A stretch of 64,000 nt of DNA from Candidatus Sumerlaeota bacterium (GTDB lineage: Bacteria > Sumerlaeota > Sumerlaeia > JAFGJS01), in the NCBI GenBank assembly GCA_016928995.1, contig JAFGJS010000117.1, positions 1 to 64,000 of the forward strand. Reading direction: 5' to 3'. This document shows, piece by piece, positions 53,827 through 62,525 of this stretch (positions are counted from its first letter, which is position 1; every line of letters starts with the position of its first letter). The notes under the pieces are model-generated. The model had not been told where the DNA came from. It worked only from the letters and a program-made list of their open reading frames with translations, and did not search any database. The translations under genes were made by a program, and so were the position numbers.

Positions 53827-54020
53827 AGCAACAGCGAGTCTCCCGTGATTCCATGGTACAGAGTCCGCGCGGCCGGTTTTATCGTCCGATTAATGCGCGA
53901 CCTCCGGCATGTTTTTCACACCATCTCGCTGGCATTATGAAGCTCCGTTTGCACAAAATAAAGGAAAATCGAATCTTACCAGCAAGTTCGGACGAATCAT
54001 GCCGCGTCATCCGGGCAATG

Positions 54021-54066
54021 AAAAAGGACGCAAGAATATCCCGGATCGGGGATTTTTTGCGTCCTT
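54021..54066 (-). terminator. Rho-independent terminator of bacterioferritin gene
   Basis: The arms AAGGACGCAA (54024-54033) and TTGCGTCCTT (54057-54066) form a long stem, extended by A-T pairs towards an inner CCCGGATCGGGG hairpin. On the minus strand the stem runs into five Ts. It starts 18 bases after the bfr stop. Confidence 0.75.
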
Positions 54067-54083
54067 GCTTGCTTGACAGCGTA

Positions 54084-54581
54084 TTAATCCGCCGGTTGTC
54101 CGGCGGCGCGGCTTTTACTTCTCTCGATGGATTGCAACGCCAGGTAGTTCGCGCCGAATTTAGCCAAGTTATCCAGCTCGGTGTCGTACTGATCGAAATG
54201 CCGCTCTTCGTCCAGCACTAGTTCTTCGAACACGCTTTTTGAGACAGAATCCGCGTTGGCGGCGCATTCGTTGGCCCAGATGTTGTAGTCATGGGCGCTT
54301 TCCTGCTCCATGCCCGCGGCCTTTTCCAGCATCGCCTTCACGTCGTGAATCTTCTCCACTCCATGCGCCACGGCCATTTCCACTTCGCCTTTGAGGAACA
54401 AAATGCGCTCGGCTAATTTCTCGACGTGGAGCATTTCGTCGATCGCCGTGCGTTTGAACAACCCCGCCAGCAGATCATAGCCCTGGTCGTCGCAGTGAAA
54501 GTGGAAATACATATACTGATGCACCGCGGCCATTTCATCCGCCACGGCCTTGTTCAACAATTCGATGCTTTTCTCGTGCAT
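54084..54581 (-). CDS. bfr: Bacterioferritin
   Basis: A 165-residue four-helix-bundle iron-storage protein. AAGGAG seven bases before the ATG at 54581 sets the start. The ferroxidase residues of Escherichia coli Bfr have counterparts here: Glu16 (ADEMAAVHQY), Glu49 and His52 (AIDEMLHVEKLAERILFL), Glu92 (MEQES), Glu125 and His128 (DEERHFDQYDTEL). The haem-ligand methionine corresponds to Met50. The C-terminus has an extra basic tail (SIERSKSRAAGQ). It is a single gene with its own terminator. Confidence 0.9.
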   Translation of the reverse strand: MHEKSIELLNKAVADEMAAVHQYMYFHFHCDDQGYDLLAGLFKRTAIDEMLHVEKLAERILFLKGEVEMAVAHGVEKIHDVKAMLEKAAGMEQESAHDYNIWANECAANADSVSKSVFEELVLDEERHFDQYDTELDNLAKFGANYLALQSIERSKSRAAGQPAD

Positions 54582-54923
54582 GTCCGGTCTCCTTTTTATG
54601 TTGCATGATTCGTGTATCATTTTTTCGGTGATATTCTGACTGATTCTGGTAAGGTTCATTCCGGCCTGCAACAAAAAAGATAAGGATGAGCATTCTTCAT
54701 CAGGAGCTTTCTAAAGTCCGTTCGACGTGTTTTCTTTTCTCTCTTCGCTGTTGCTATCGGGATCGTAATCGTTGCTGCTGTTGTTTTTTCGATAGCGATT
54801 TCGATCGGACAAGAAGAGACTTTATCTAGTTCCGGTATTCTTTGTCAGTTTCAGGATGCACGAACTTTTTTGTCTTTGTATGGCGGGGCCTTGGCGTGAG
54901 AAAAAATTCGAAATCCGAGTGAA
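54582..54923. other. 342 bp gap with hexanucleotide-like low-complexity tract
   Basis: About 54735-54815 is a degenerate run of TTGCTATCGGGATCGTAATCG-like six-base units. Similar tracts occur near 1721-1765, 33151-33180 and 41868-41895, always between genes. Near 54902-54916 there is a short TTCGAAATCC unit of the 47077 type, just before recO. No gene or terminator was seen. Confidence 0.4.
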
Positions 54924-55709
54924 ATGCAAAGTCAAGCCATGCCGATTGTCAAAACCGAAGCGATCATTCTGAATAGCAGCGACTACCGCGAATCGACGTT
55001 GCTGCTGACGTTGCTCACGCCCGAACATGGGCGGGTGCGGCTGATTGCGCGCGGGGCGAAACGCGCCACCAGCCGCAATCGCGGAAGAGTGGAGCCGCTC
55101 AGCCGCGTCGAGGCGCAGTACTCCATCCGGAAACCGGACGAACTGGGCACGCTGCGCGAAAGCCGGGTGCTGGATTCGGCGGATTGCGTGCGCGGCGACC
55201 TGTTGAAATACGCCGCGGCCCAGCTCGCCGCCGAGTTCGCCGATCGCGCCGTGCATGGCGGCGAGGAATGCCGCGGGGTGTACCAGGCGCTGGCGAGTTT
55301 TCTTTCCGCCCTGAAGGACGCCGCCGATCCGGCCGCGCGGCTGGTTCAAGGGCTGGCGGAGCTGCTGGCTGAGCTGGGTTTTGAGCCGGTCGTGGAGCAT
55401 TGCGTGCGTTGCGGCGAGGCCCGGCCCGCCGAGTCGTTCAGCGTCGCGCTGGGCGGCGTCGTTTGCCGTGAATGCTCCGTTGGCGCGCCGGGACGCCGCC
55501 CCTTCAATCCCGGACTGCAACGCATCCTGTCGCTGATGCTCCGCCGCGATCCGGCGCTGGCGCGCGTCAAAATGTCCTCCGCGCAAACGCGCCAATTGCT
55601 GCTGACGCTGCTCGATCTGGCGCAGCACCATCTGGACCTGCAACTCAGAAGCCGCGACTTTCTCTGGTCCATGCTGAACGCCGGATACGGCGCCAGTGAA
55701 CGCATTTAA
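54924..55709 (+). CDS. recO: DNA repair protein RecO
   Basis: A 261-residue recombination mediator that helps RecR load RecA on gapped DNA. The N-terminal OB-fold is seen in VKTEAIILNSSDYRESTLLLTLLT and the glycine/arginine-rich turn RLIARGAKRATSRNRGRVEPLS (in part). The C-terminal helical domain carries a four-cysteine zinc site (HCVRCG then VCRECS), which is present in many but not all RecO proteins. ATG at 54924 or 54939 could be used; neither has a strong ribosome site. It is transcribed together with, or just ahead of, the Na/Pi cotransporter gene. Confidence 0.88.
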   Translation: MQSQAMPIVKTEAIILNSSDYRESTLLLTLLTPEHGRVRLIARGAKRATSRNRGRVEPLSRVEAQYSIRKPDELGTLRESRVLDSADCVRGDLLKYAAAQLAAEFADRAVHGGEECRGVYQALASFLSALKDAADPAARLVQGLAELLAELGFEPVVEHCVRCGEARPAESFSVALGGVVCRECSVGAPGRRPFNPGLQRILSLMLRRDPALARVKMSSAQTRQLLLTLLDLAQHHLDLQLRSRDFLWSMLNAGYGASERI

Positions 55710-55769
55710 TCCCTTGCATCGCACGTACGCTTCCAGCGAAAATGCGCCAACCTGCAAAGGAGTGACGCC

Positions 55770-57557
55770 ATGCTTCGATCTCCGTTCGCCTCAAACGCCC
55801 ACCGTCATATTAATATTTTTACATTCTTGATGCTTTGCGCGCCGTTGCTGGCCGCGGCAAAGCCGGAAGCCGCCGCCGGCGGATTCGACTGGCTCGTGAT
55901 CATCTCATCCATGCTGGTTGGATTGGTGATCTTTCTGTTCGGCATGGAGACAATGAGCGACGCGTTGAGAATCATCGCCGGGAACAAGCTGAAAAATTTG
56001 CTCTCGAAGCTGACGACGAACCGCATTATGGGGATGATCAGCGGCGCTTTCGTCACGGCCGCCGTGCAGTCGAGTTCGGTGACCACGGTGCTGATCGTCG
56101 GCTTTGTGACGGCGGGACTGATGACGCTGCCGCAGGCCATCGGCGTGATCCTCGGCGCGGACATCGGCACGACGATCACGGCGCAGATCATCGCCTTCAA
56201 CGTGACCAAGTACGCCGCGTTCCTGATGGCGATCGGCTATCTGATGCATTTCATCGCGGGCCGCGACCGTATGCGGCACGTGGGCATGATGATGTTCGGT
56301 TTCGGCCTGCTTTTTTTCGGTATGGGCGAGATGAAGGACGCAATGCATCCCTTGCGCGAATCGGAGACTTTCCTTGGATTAATGGCCAGAATGGACAATC
56401 CCTTGCTCGCCGTGCTGGTCAGCACGGTCTTCACCAGCTTGATTCAATCCAGCGCGGCGACGATCGGCATCGTGATCGTGATGGCCGCGCAGGGTGTGCT
56501 GTCGCTGGAGGCAGGGATCGTGCTCACGCTTGGCGCGAACATCGGCACCTGCGCCACGGCTGGACTGGCGGCGTTGGGTAAGCCGCGACCGGCTCAGCGC
56601 GCGGCGCTGGCGCACGTGATGTTCAAAATCATCGGCGTGGCGATCATCCTGCCGTTCGTGCCGCAGCTCGCCGCATTAGTGGATTGGCTCACGCCCGGCG
56701 GCGGCAACGGGGTCGATGAGATCACTCAGCGCGCCAAGGAAGTGCCGCGGCAGATCGCCAATGCCCACACGATTTTCAACGTCGGCGTAGCCTTCGCCTT
56801 CTTGCCGTTGTCCACGTTTTTCGCCGCAGTGCTGTATAAGATCCTGCCGGATCGCGCCGTGGCGGAGGAGAAGGTGATCAAGCCGAAATACCTCGATCCG
56901 CAGCTGCTTCGCACGCCGGGACTGGCCTTCGGCATGGTGCGGCGCGAAGTCAACCGCATGGCCGAAGTCGTGGAAGAGATGATCAGCGGTTTGCCGCAGG
57001 CGGTGTTTCACGGCGACATGAAGCGCATGGAGGAGCTGCGCAAGCTGGACGACTCGGTGGACACGCTGCACAGCGCGATCACCGTGTACCTTTCCGACAT
57101 CGGCGAGAAAAATATTTCCGGCTCCACCTCGGACGAAGTGCTGGCGGCGATGCGCGCCTCATCCGAGATCGAATCCATCGGCGACATCGTGGAGACCAAC
57201 ATGTGGCATCTCGCGGATGAAATCTCCAAGCAGCCGGAGATCATTGACGCGGACAGTCTGAAGATCCTCGCCGAATATCACGGCGAGGTGCTGGCGGCGT
57301 TCCGCTCGGCCGTCACGGCCTACGTCTGCGACGACCTGGCCGCGGCGCAGCACGTGCAGGAGCAGAAGGACATGATCAGCGAGCACCATCACGCCGCGCG
57401 GCTGCGGCTGGCCGACCGCATGCGCACGAATCCCGACGCCGCGCAGATGGTGAACCACTACACCGTGCACATGAACATCATGGATAATTTAAAGCGGATT
57501 TTCTACCACAGCAAACGCATCGTCAAATCCGTCATCGAGCAGCACAAGGCGGAGTGA
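55770..57557 (+). CDS. Na/Pi cotransporter family protein with PhoU-like tail
   Basis: A 595-residue membrane protein. AAAGGAG seven bases before the ATG at 55770. About nine hydrophobic segments contain the two inverted NptA/PNaS repeats, each with the Gln-Ser-Ser signature (AAVQSSSVTTVLIVGFV and SLIQSSAATIGIVIVMA) and the paired GADIGTTITAQI and GANIGTCATAGLAAL. Residues ~385-595 are a PhoU-like helical domain (MAEVVEEMISGLPQAVF, ...). It is likely a sodium-coupled phosphate or other anion transporter in the inner membrane. No pst or pho genes lie nearby. Confidence 0.9.
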   Translation: MLRSPFASNAHRHINIFTFLMLCAPLLAAAKPEAAAGGFDWLVIISSMLVGLVIFLFGMETMSDALRIIAGNKLKNLLSKLTTNRIMGMISGAFVTAAVQSSSVTTVLIVGFVTAGLMTLPQAIGVILGADIGTTITAQIIAFNVTKYAAFLMAIGYLMHFIAGRDRMRHVGMMMFGFGLLFFGMGEMKDAMHPLRESETFLGLMARMDNPLLAVLVSTVFTSLIQSSAATIGIVIVMAAQGVLSLEAGIVLTLGANIGTCATAGLAALGKPRPAQRAALAHVMFKIIGVAIILPFVPQLAALVDWLTPGGGNGVDEITQRAKEVPRQIANAHTIFNVGVAFAFLPLSTFFAAVLYKILPDRAVAEEKVIKPKYLDPQLLRTPGLAFGMVRREVNRMAEVVEEMISGLPQAVFHGDMKRMEELRKLDDSVDTLHSAITVYLSDIGEKNISGSTSDEVLAAMRASSEIESIGDIVETNMWHLADEISKQPEIIDADSLKILAEYHGEVLAAFRSAVTAYVCDDLAAAQHVQEQKDMISEHHHAARLRLADRMRTNPDAAQMVNHYTVHMNIMDNLKRIFYHSKRIVKSVIEQHKAE

Positions 57558-57583
57558 CGTGCGGCGGCCTTGGCCGTTACTTT

Positions 57584-57771
57584 ACTGATGTTACGCATGG
57601 TGTGGAGCTTTGGAGTGCGCAAGCCATGCTTGCGCCTTTCTGCTGGGGCCGCATTGCCGGCTCTTCGCGCGATGCCAGCACGAGGCTGGCGTTGCGTTTG
57701 CCGCGCGAAGGCGGCGGCATGGCCGCCGCAGTCCAAGGCGTCAAGCTCGGCTTCTATTGCGTAACATCAGT
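57584..57771. repeat. MITE-like element, family B, copy 2
   Basis: The perfect 14 bp terminal inverted repeats ACTGATGTTACGCA and TGCGTAACATCAGT enclose 160 bases. The interior shares the GAGTGCGCAAGCCATGCTTGCGCC and GGCGGCATGGCCGCCG palindromes with copy 1 (24479-24635). No clear target duplication is seen here. It lies immediately before the HicB-like stop codon (57776) and fills the 218 bp gap after the cotransporter. Confidence 0.8.
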
Positions 57772-57775
57772 TGCT

Positions 57776-57931
57776 TTAGTTGAACTCCAGCGCTTCTTTT
57801 AATGTGACATCCAAGGTTTCCTTCAATTCTTCGTAGGTTCGTTCCTGGCAGTTGACCCCTGGAACCTCCTCGATCCACCCCACCCACCACTCGCCTTCGT
57901 GTTTGACGACAGCGGTATATTCGTTCTTCAT
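57776..57931 (-). CDS. HicB-like antitoxin-family protein
   Basis: A 51-residue protein with AAAGGG seven bases before the ATG at 57931. Its sequence, YTAVVKHEGEWWVGWIEEVPG followed by VNCQERTYEELKETLDVTLKEALE, matches the small HicB/UPF0150 fold: a beta-hairpin with the W.GW.EEVPG turn, then an alpha-helix. In complete systems HicB neutralises the HicA RNase and represses the operon. No hicA-like gene is seen on either side, and there is no C-terminal DNA-binding domain, so this is an orphan. The gene ends at the border of a family B element. Confidence 0.7.
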   Translation of the reverse strand: MKNEYTAVVKHEGEWWVGWIEEVPGVNCQERTYEELKETLDVTLKEALEFN

Positions 57932-57950
57932 GAGATCGCCCTTTTATGGA

Positions 57951-58598
57951 TTATTGCATTTTAGTCTTCAAAAAATCGGCCACAGATTTCATTGCTTCTT
58001 CGAACTTATCATTGAATAGGTTTTCCCTTAAAGTTCCATTCTTTGCTCGACATGAAGCGCGCAAGATTTTTTTGCGTTGTTCTTTGGTTTTTTGTTCGTT
58101 AAGTTCGTCTTTAATGCCTTGATCTGTGTCTGGATTTATAGCCGTAAGTTCATCGTTTATCGCCAGCCACAATTTATCTTCAAGATCGTATAATGGCTCC
58201 ATGAGACTGTTCAAATCTTGATCCCAAAAAATCTCAGATTGAAGAAGTTCTGGATAAAACTCCGATCGGACTGAACGGATATTCTGCAACCATTCTTTAT
58301 ATATCTTATAACGCCAGTCAAAAGGTCTTTCATTTTTGCTCGGAGGATCGGCTAGTGGAGAATTAAAAATCCTCGGATGCCTAATAGCAGCAATCGCATC
58401 CCGATACTGAAAACACAAACGAAGAATTCGTTTTGCCAATGAATACTCATCCTGACCTTTGATCTGCTGTTTCCATGTATCAAGGCCTTTCCATGCAAAA
58501 TAAGCGAGCACACAAGTCGCTACAGCGAGTACACAAGTCATAAAAGCGAGCAAGCCAGTTGTAATGGCAAGCACTACATCAGTCCAATTGGGGCTCAT
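57951..58598 (-). CDS. Hypothetical protein with N-terminal membrane helix
   Basis: A 215-residue protein. The N-terminus is one or two membrane helices (VVLAITTGLLAFMTCVLAVATCVLAYFAW), followed by a soluble, charged helical domain (WKQQIKGQDEYSLAKRILRL, NDELTAINPDTDQGIKDELNEQ). The gene is clearly more AT-rich than surrounding genes, which suggests recent acquisition. It lies just upstream of the HicB-like gene on the same strand. No family is recognised. Confidence 0.6.
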   Translation of the reverse strand: MSPNWTDVVLAITTGLLAFMTCVLAVATCVLAYFAWKGLDTWKQQIKGQDEYSLAKRILRLCFQYRDAIAAIRHPRIFNSPLADPPSKNERPFDWRYKIYKEWLQNIRSVRSEFYPELLQSEIFWDQDLNSLMEPLYDLEDKLWLAINDELTAINPDTDQGIKDELNEQKTKEQRKKILRASCRAKNGTLRENLFNDKFEEAMKSVADFLKTKMQ

Positions 58599-58795
58599 AA
58601 ACCAACCCTCCGGCTTTTGATAATAACATACACAAAAATGGACGCATAATTTATTCCGATTTGCAATGGAAACCGTGCTGAGCGATCATTGGAAAATTGC
58701 GCGTCACGCACAAAGTTGTTGTGCGCGGCGCGGTTGCGCCGTATGGTGCTGACGTGAATTGCGAAGGGATCATGGCCGAATGAGGAACGCCGGAA

Positions 58796-59113
58796 ATGGT
58801 GAGCATGCAACAGATTCAAACGCTGGCGGATCGAATCGCCCGGGAGTTCCGGCCGGAGCGTGTGATATTATTCGGCTCTTATGCGCATGGCGATCCGTCG
58901 CCGGATTCCGACGTGGATCTGCTGGTGGTGCTGCCGTTCGAGGGCAAGAATTTTCGCAAGTCGCTCGAAATCATCAATCGCATGTCGCCGCCGTTCGCCG
59001 CCGACATCCTGGCGCGCAAGCCGGACGACACGCGCCGGCGCTATGCCTTGGGTGATCCGCTGATCCGCGAAGCTCTGGATCAAGGAAAGGTGCTTTATGA
59101 ACGAGATCGTTGA
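58796..59113 (+). CDS. MNT-type minimal nucleotidyltransferase (putative antitoxin)
   Basis: A 105-residue protein with the DNA polymerase beta-type nucleotidyltransferase motif GSYAHGDPSPDSDVDLLVV: GS-x10-DxD, where both aspartates are kept, so it may bind metal and nucleotide. GAGGA lies nine bases before the ATG at 58796. In MNT/HEPN pairs this protein counteracts the HEPN toxin, in studied cases by modifying it with AMP. Its 3' end overlaps the HEPN gene by 17 bases, which supports a functional pair. Confidence 0.88.
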   Translation: MVSMQQIQTLADRIAREFRPERVILFGSYAHGDPSPDSDVDLLVVLPFEGKNFRKSLEIINRMSPPFAADILARKPDDTRRRYALGDPLIREALDQGKVLYERDR

Positions 59114-59471
59114 GGAATGGATTCGGAAAGCCGAGGGCGATTATGCCACGGCCTGCCGGGAACTGGCCGCGACGGAGCATCCAAACTATGACGCGGTCTG
59201 TTTCCATGCGCAGCAGTGCGTGGAAAAACTGCTTAAAGCGCTGGTGATCCAGACCGGCGGACATCCGCCCAAAATCCATGACTTGTCGCAACTATTGCCT
59301 CTCTGCCCGGATTGGACGTGGCCAGTAGAGGAATTGCATTATCTTTCCCGCGCCGCCGTGGATTTCCGCTATCCCGGCGAAGAAGCCGACCTTGACGAAG
59401 CGACAGAGGCCTTGGAAATTTGTGGACGCATACGTGATGATTTGCTGAAGAGGCTGAGGCCGGAATCTTGA
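59097..59471 (+). CDS. HEPN-domain protein (putative toxin of MNT/HEPN pair)
   Basis: A 124-residue all-helical HEPN protein (PF05168-like): EEWIRKAEGDYATACREL, then CFHAQQCVEKLLKALVIQTG, KIHDLSQLLPL and the AVDFRYPGEEADLDEATEAL helix. The classical RNase motif R-x4-6-H at the last helices is not obvious; DFRYPGEE occupies that place, and the only spacing match is RELAATEH near the N-terminus. RNase activity is therefore uncertain. AAAGG precedes the ATG. It overlaps the MNT gene and ends 59 bases before the phosphohexomutase start. Confidence 0.88.
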   Translation: MNEIVEEWIRKAEGDYATACRELAATEHPNYDAVCFHAQQCVEKLLKALVIQTGGHPPKIHDLSQLLPLCPDWTWPVEELHYLSRAAVDFRYPGEEADLDEATEALEICGRIRDDLLKRLRPES

Positions 59472-59530
59472 TAATGCGTTTCCGAGTTATTATCCATACA
59501 TCGAATAAATAATCATAATGGAGCTGGAAC

Positions 59531-61333
59531 ATGTTGAGCAAAGAGGCGGAAAAGCGGGCTAAGGAGTGGTTGGGCGAGGAGTTCGACGCGAAGACGCGCA
59601 AGGAAGTGCAGGCGCTGTTCGACGCGGAGGATTGGGTGGAGCTGGAGAACCGGTTCTATCAGACGATGGAGTTCGGCACGGGCGGGCTGCGCGGCGTGAT
59701 GGGCGCGGGCACGAACCGGATGAATCAATATACCGTGGCCCAGGCGACGCAGGGGCTGGCGGCGTACATCAATAAGAAGGTGAAGAGCAAGGCGGCGCGC
59801 AAGGTCGCGATCAGCTATGATTCGCGCAACCGCTCGAAGGAGTTCGCTGCGTCGTGCGCGACGGTGCTGGCGGCGAACGGGATCAAGACATATCTCTTTC
59901 GCGCGCTGCGTCCGACGCCGGAGCTTTCCTTTGCCGTGCGCGAGCTGGGCTGCTGCGCGGGCGTGATGGTCACGGCGAGCCATAATCCGAAGGAATACAA
60001 CGGCTACAAGGCGTACTGGGCCGACGGCAAGCAGCTGACGCCGCCGCATGACAAGGGCGTGATCGCCGAGGCGCGCAGGGTCAAGTCGATCCGGCAGGTC
60101 AAGACGATGGACTTCAAGCAGGCGAAGGCGAAGGGCCTGGTGGAGATGATCGGCGCGGAGGTGGATCGCGCGTTCCTCAAGGCGGTCAAGGCCTGCTCGC
60201 TGAATCCCAAAGCGATCAGGGAGCACGGGCCGGAGACGAAGATCGTGTTCACTCCGCTGCACGGCACGGGCGGCACGCTGGTTCCGCAGGCGCTGAAGGG
60301 CTGGGGCTTCAAGAACGTCATTTGCGAGCCGCAGCAGATGGTTCCGAATGGCGATTTTCCCACGGCGAAGTCGCCGAATCCCGAAGAGCCGGCCGCGCTG
60401 AACGAGGCGATCAAACTGGCGAAGAAAAAAGACGCGGAGCTGGTGATGGCCACGGACCCGGACGCCGACCGTCTGGGCATCGCCGTGCGCGAGGGCAAAG
60501 GGAAGTATCGCCTGGTGACGGGCAACGAGCTCGGCGCGATGATCGCGTATTACGTCTGCGAGACGTTGACCGAACAGGGCCGCGCGGATGAACTCCAGCG
60601 GATGATGTTCATCACAACCATCGTGACCAGCGACCTGTCGGAGTGCATCGCGCCGCGCTACGGCGTGAGCGTGGAGGAGTGCCTGACCGGCTTCAAGTGG
60701 ATCGCGGGCATCGTGAACCGCGAAGAGGAGAAGCGCGCCAAGGGCAAGAAATTCCGGAATTGCTTTTACGGCTACGAGGAGAGCTACGGCTACGCGCTCG
60801 GTACGCATTGCCGCGACAAGGACGCCGTGGTGTCGGCGTGCATCGTGGCGGAAATGGCCTGCTGGGCGCGGTCGCGCGGGCAGTCGCTGATTCAGCTGAT
60901 CGAAGAGATCGTGATGAAGTTCGGCGCGTTCGTCGAGTCGCAGGTTTCGATCAAGATGGAGGGCAAGGCCGGCGCGGAAAAAATCGGCAAGCTGATGGAT
61001 CAATTGCGCTCGAATCCGCCCAAACGCATCGGCCAGCTGACCGTGTTGCGCGTGACCGATTATGTAAACAACGTCGTGACGGACGTGAAGAGCGGCGCGA
61101 AATCCAAAGGTCCAGGGCTGCCGAAATCGAACGTGCTGGAGTTTGAACTCTCCGGTGGCAGCAAGCTTTTCGCCCGGCCGTCCGGCACGGAGCCGAAGAT
61201 CAAGTTTTACTTCAACTTCTGCGACCGCGACGGCGCGCCGTACACGTCAAAGAAAGAACTTAATAAGAAAACTAAAGCGACGCGGGAATTGCTGGAACAA
61301 ACCAAGGAAAGTTTCCTGAAGAGCATCCGCTAG
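59531..61333 (+). CDS. Phosphoglucomutase/phosphomannomutase, PGM2 type
   Basis: A 600-residue alpha-D-phosphohexomutase that interconverts hexose 1- and 6-phosphates. The order is a substrate loop FGTGGLRGVMGAG near residue 50, the phosphoserine loop TASHNPKEYNGYK (Ser150), the metal loop DPDADRLG (Asp309, Asp311, Asp313), the sugar-binding loop GYEESYGYALG and the phosphate-binding RPSGTEPKIKFYF. The long form with an N-terminal helical segment (EAEKRAKEWLG) matches the PGM2/PgcA group. GGAG lies eight bases before the ATG at 59531. It would supply sugar 1-phosphates for the many glycosyltransferases here. Confidence 0.92.
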   Translation: MLSKEAEKRAKEWLGEEFDAKTRKEVQALFDAEDWVELENRFYQTMEFGTGGLRGVMGAGTNRMNQYTVAQATQGLAAYINKKVKSKAARKVAISYDSRNRSKEFAASCATVLAANGIKTYLFRALRPTPELSFAVRELGCCAGVMVTASHNPKEYNGYKAYWADGKQLTPPHDKGVIAEARRVKSIRQVKTMDFKQAKAKGLVEMIGAEVDRAFLKAVKACSLNPKAIREHGPETKIVFTPLHGTGGTLVPQALKGWGFKNVICEPQQMVPNGDFPTAKSPNPEEPAALNEAIKLAKKKDAELVMATDPDADRLGIAVREGKGKYRLVTGNELGAMIAYYVCETLTEQGRADELQRMMFITTIVTSDLSECIAPRYGVSVEECLTGFKWIAGIVNREEEKRAKGKKFRNCFYGYEESYGYALGTHCRDKDAVVSACIVAEMACWARSRGQSLIQLIEEIVMKFGAFVESQVSIKMEGKAGAEKIGKLMDQLRSNPPKRIGQLTVLRVTDYVNNVVTDVKSGAKSKGPGLPKSNVLEFELSGGSKLFARPSGTEPKIKFYFNFCDRDGAPYTSKKELNKKTKATRELLEQTKESFLKSIR

Positions 61334-61366
61334 CCGCGCTATCAGCGTTGCGATCAAGGAGGAACT

Positions 61367-62440
61367 ATGGGCGACATTCATGGCAAACCGATAGCCGAAC
61401 GCATTGATTGGCTGTTCGATCTAGCCCAGCGGCATGGCGAAACCTTTCGCAGCCCCGAAGCCTGGCTGGCGCGCGAACGCTATCTGGCTGAGCATCCGAC
61501 CGCGATTGCGGTGCTGAAGTGCATGGATGGGCGCATCAACATTCCAGTGGCGACCAATACGCCTTCCGGCATCCTCATGCCATTCCGCAATCTCGGCGGC
61601 ATGTTCGATCTCGGCTGGCCGCACCTGGGCGAGGTGCTGTCGCATCATGTCCTGCGCATGACCGGCGCAGGACGCCGCGTGCTGATCATCATCACCTACC
61701 ACTGGTCGAAGAGCAGCGCGAAACGGGGCTGCGCAGGCTTCAATTACGACACCGAAGCAGCCATCGCCCATACGCATGAAATCCGCCGTCAGGTCGAGCA
61801 TATCTTCGGCAACGGCCATGGCACAGTGTATCCGCTGGTGTGCGGAATCGAAACCGACGACGAAGCGATGGTCATTCACGGCCCCGATGACAAAGCGCTG
61901 AATCTGGCCGAATTTACCGCCGCGGATGCAGCCACGCTGGAGCCTCGTTTGGCTGCGCTGCTTCCCGGCATGCCTGCGCAGATGCGCGCCGATCTGCTGC
62001 CGTTGCTGCACGGCAATCTTGAGCACATCGCGCAAGTCCGCGAACAAGCGCGGCGGAATGAGCGCGTGCTCGACGTGGAACACCGCGAATGGATGATCTG
62101 CCTGGGACGCGGCTTCGATTTCCTGCATTTCCCCAACGTCGCGTTGATCATCGGTCCATACAGCCCTGATCTTGCCGATCCGTTGCGCAAAGCCGCGGGC
62201 ATCATTCAAAGCAACATGCAAGCCGGGCGTATTCCAGACGATGGCTTTCTGCTGCTGGCCTCCGTGCCGTATGACGAGCTTGGCGTCGATCGTGCGCGAG
62301 CCGAATTGAAATCCCGTTTTCTCTCTCATTTTGCGGCTCGCGTACTGGAAGAGGAATTCGGCGAGCTCTTTGGAAAAATGCACCAGCATACCGCGGTGCT
62401 TGACTGGCGCTCACGCAACCTCGAATTGATCGATGATTGA
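61367..62440 (+). CDS. CsoSCA-like (beta-type) carbonic anhydrase domain protein
   Basis: A 357-residue protein. AGGAGG sits five bases before the ATG at 61367. The zinc and dyad residues of beta-carbonic anhydrases appear as Cys52-x-Asp54-x-Arg56 (LKCMDGRIN) and His112...Cys122 (TYHWSKSSAKRGCAG). A ten-residue His-to-Cys step, instead of the usual H-x2-C, is characteristic of the carboxysomal enzyme CsoSCA. CGIETDDEAMVIHGPDD and the later NLEHIAQVREQARRNE and GRGFDF regions match the same family by pattern. Neither RuBisCO nor carboxysome shell genes are present. A TauE/SafE permease follows 85 bases later. The residue assignment is recognised by eye and needs a profile search. Confidence 0.6.
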   Translation: MGDIHGKPIAERIDWLFDLAQRHGETFRSPEAWLARERYLAEHPTAIAVLKCMDGRINIPVATNTPSGILMPFRNLGGMFDLGWPHLGEVLSHHVLRMTGAGRRVLIIITYHWSKSSAKRGCAGFNYDTEAAIAHTHEIRRQVEHIFGNGHGTVYPLVCGIETDDEAMVIHGPDDKALNLAEFTAADAATLEPRLAALLPGMPAQMRADLLPLLHGNLEHIAQVREQARRNERVLDVEHREWMICLGRGFDFLHFPNVALIIGPYSPDLADPLRKAAGIIQSNMQAGRIPDDGFLLLASVPYDELGVDRARAELKSRFLSHFAARVLEEEFGELFGKMHQHTAVLDWRSRNLELIDD

Positions 62441-62525
62441 AAGCGGAGTTCTTCGGAGAAGAGCACGCCAAACAGGCAAACCATGACACAGAAGCATCAT
62501 TAACACAAGGATACGATCGCACGGC

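Noticed and set aside
57776-58598. HicA toxin partner for the HicB-like gene
   Set aside because: Neither the 215-residue upstream gene nor the short gap encodes the small double-stranded-RNA-binding-like HicA fold with its conserved histidine.
59513-61003. 496-residue open frame on the minus strand opposite the phosphohexomutase
   Set aside because: Arg/Leu/His-rich shadow frame of a well-conserved gene; no ribosome site or motif.
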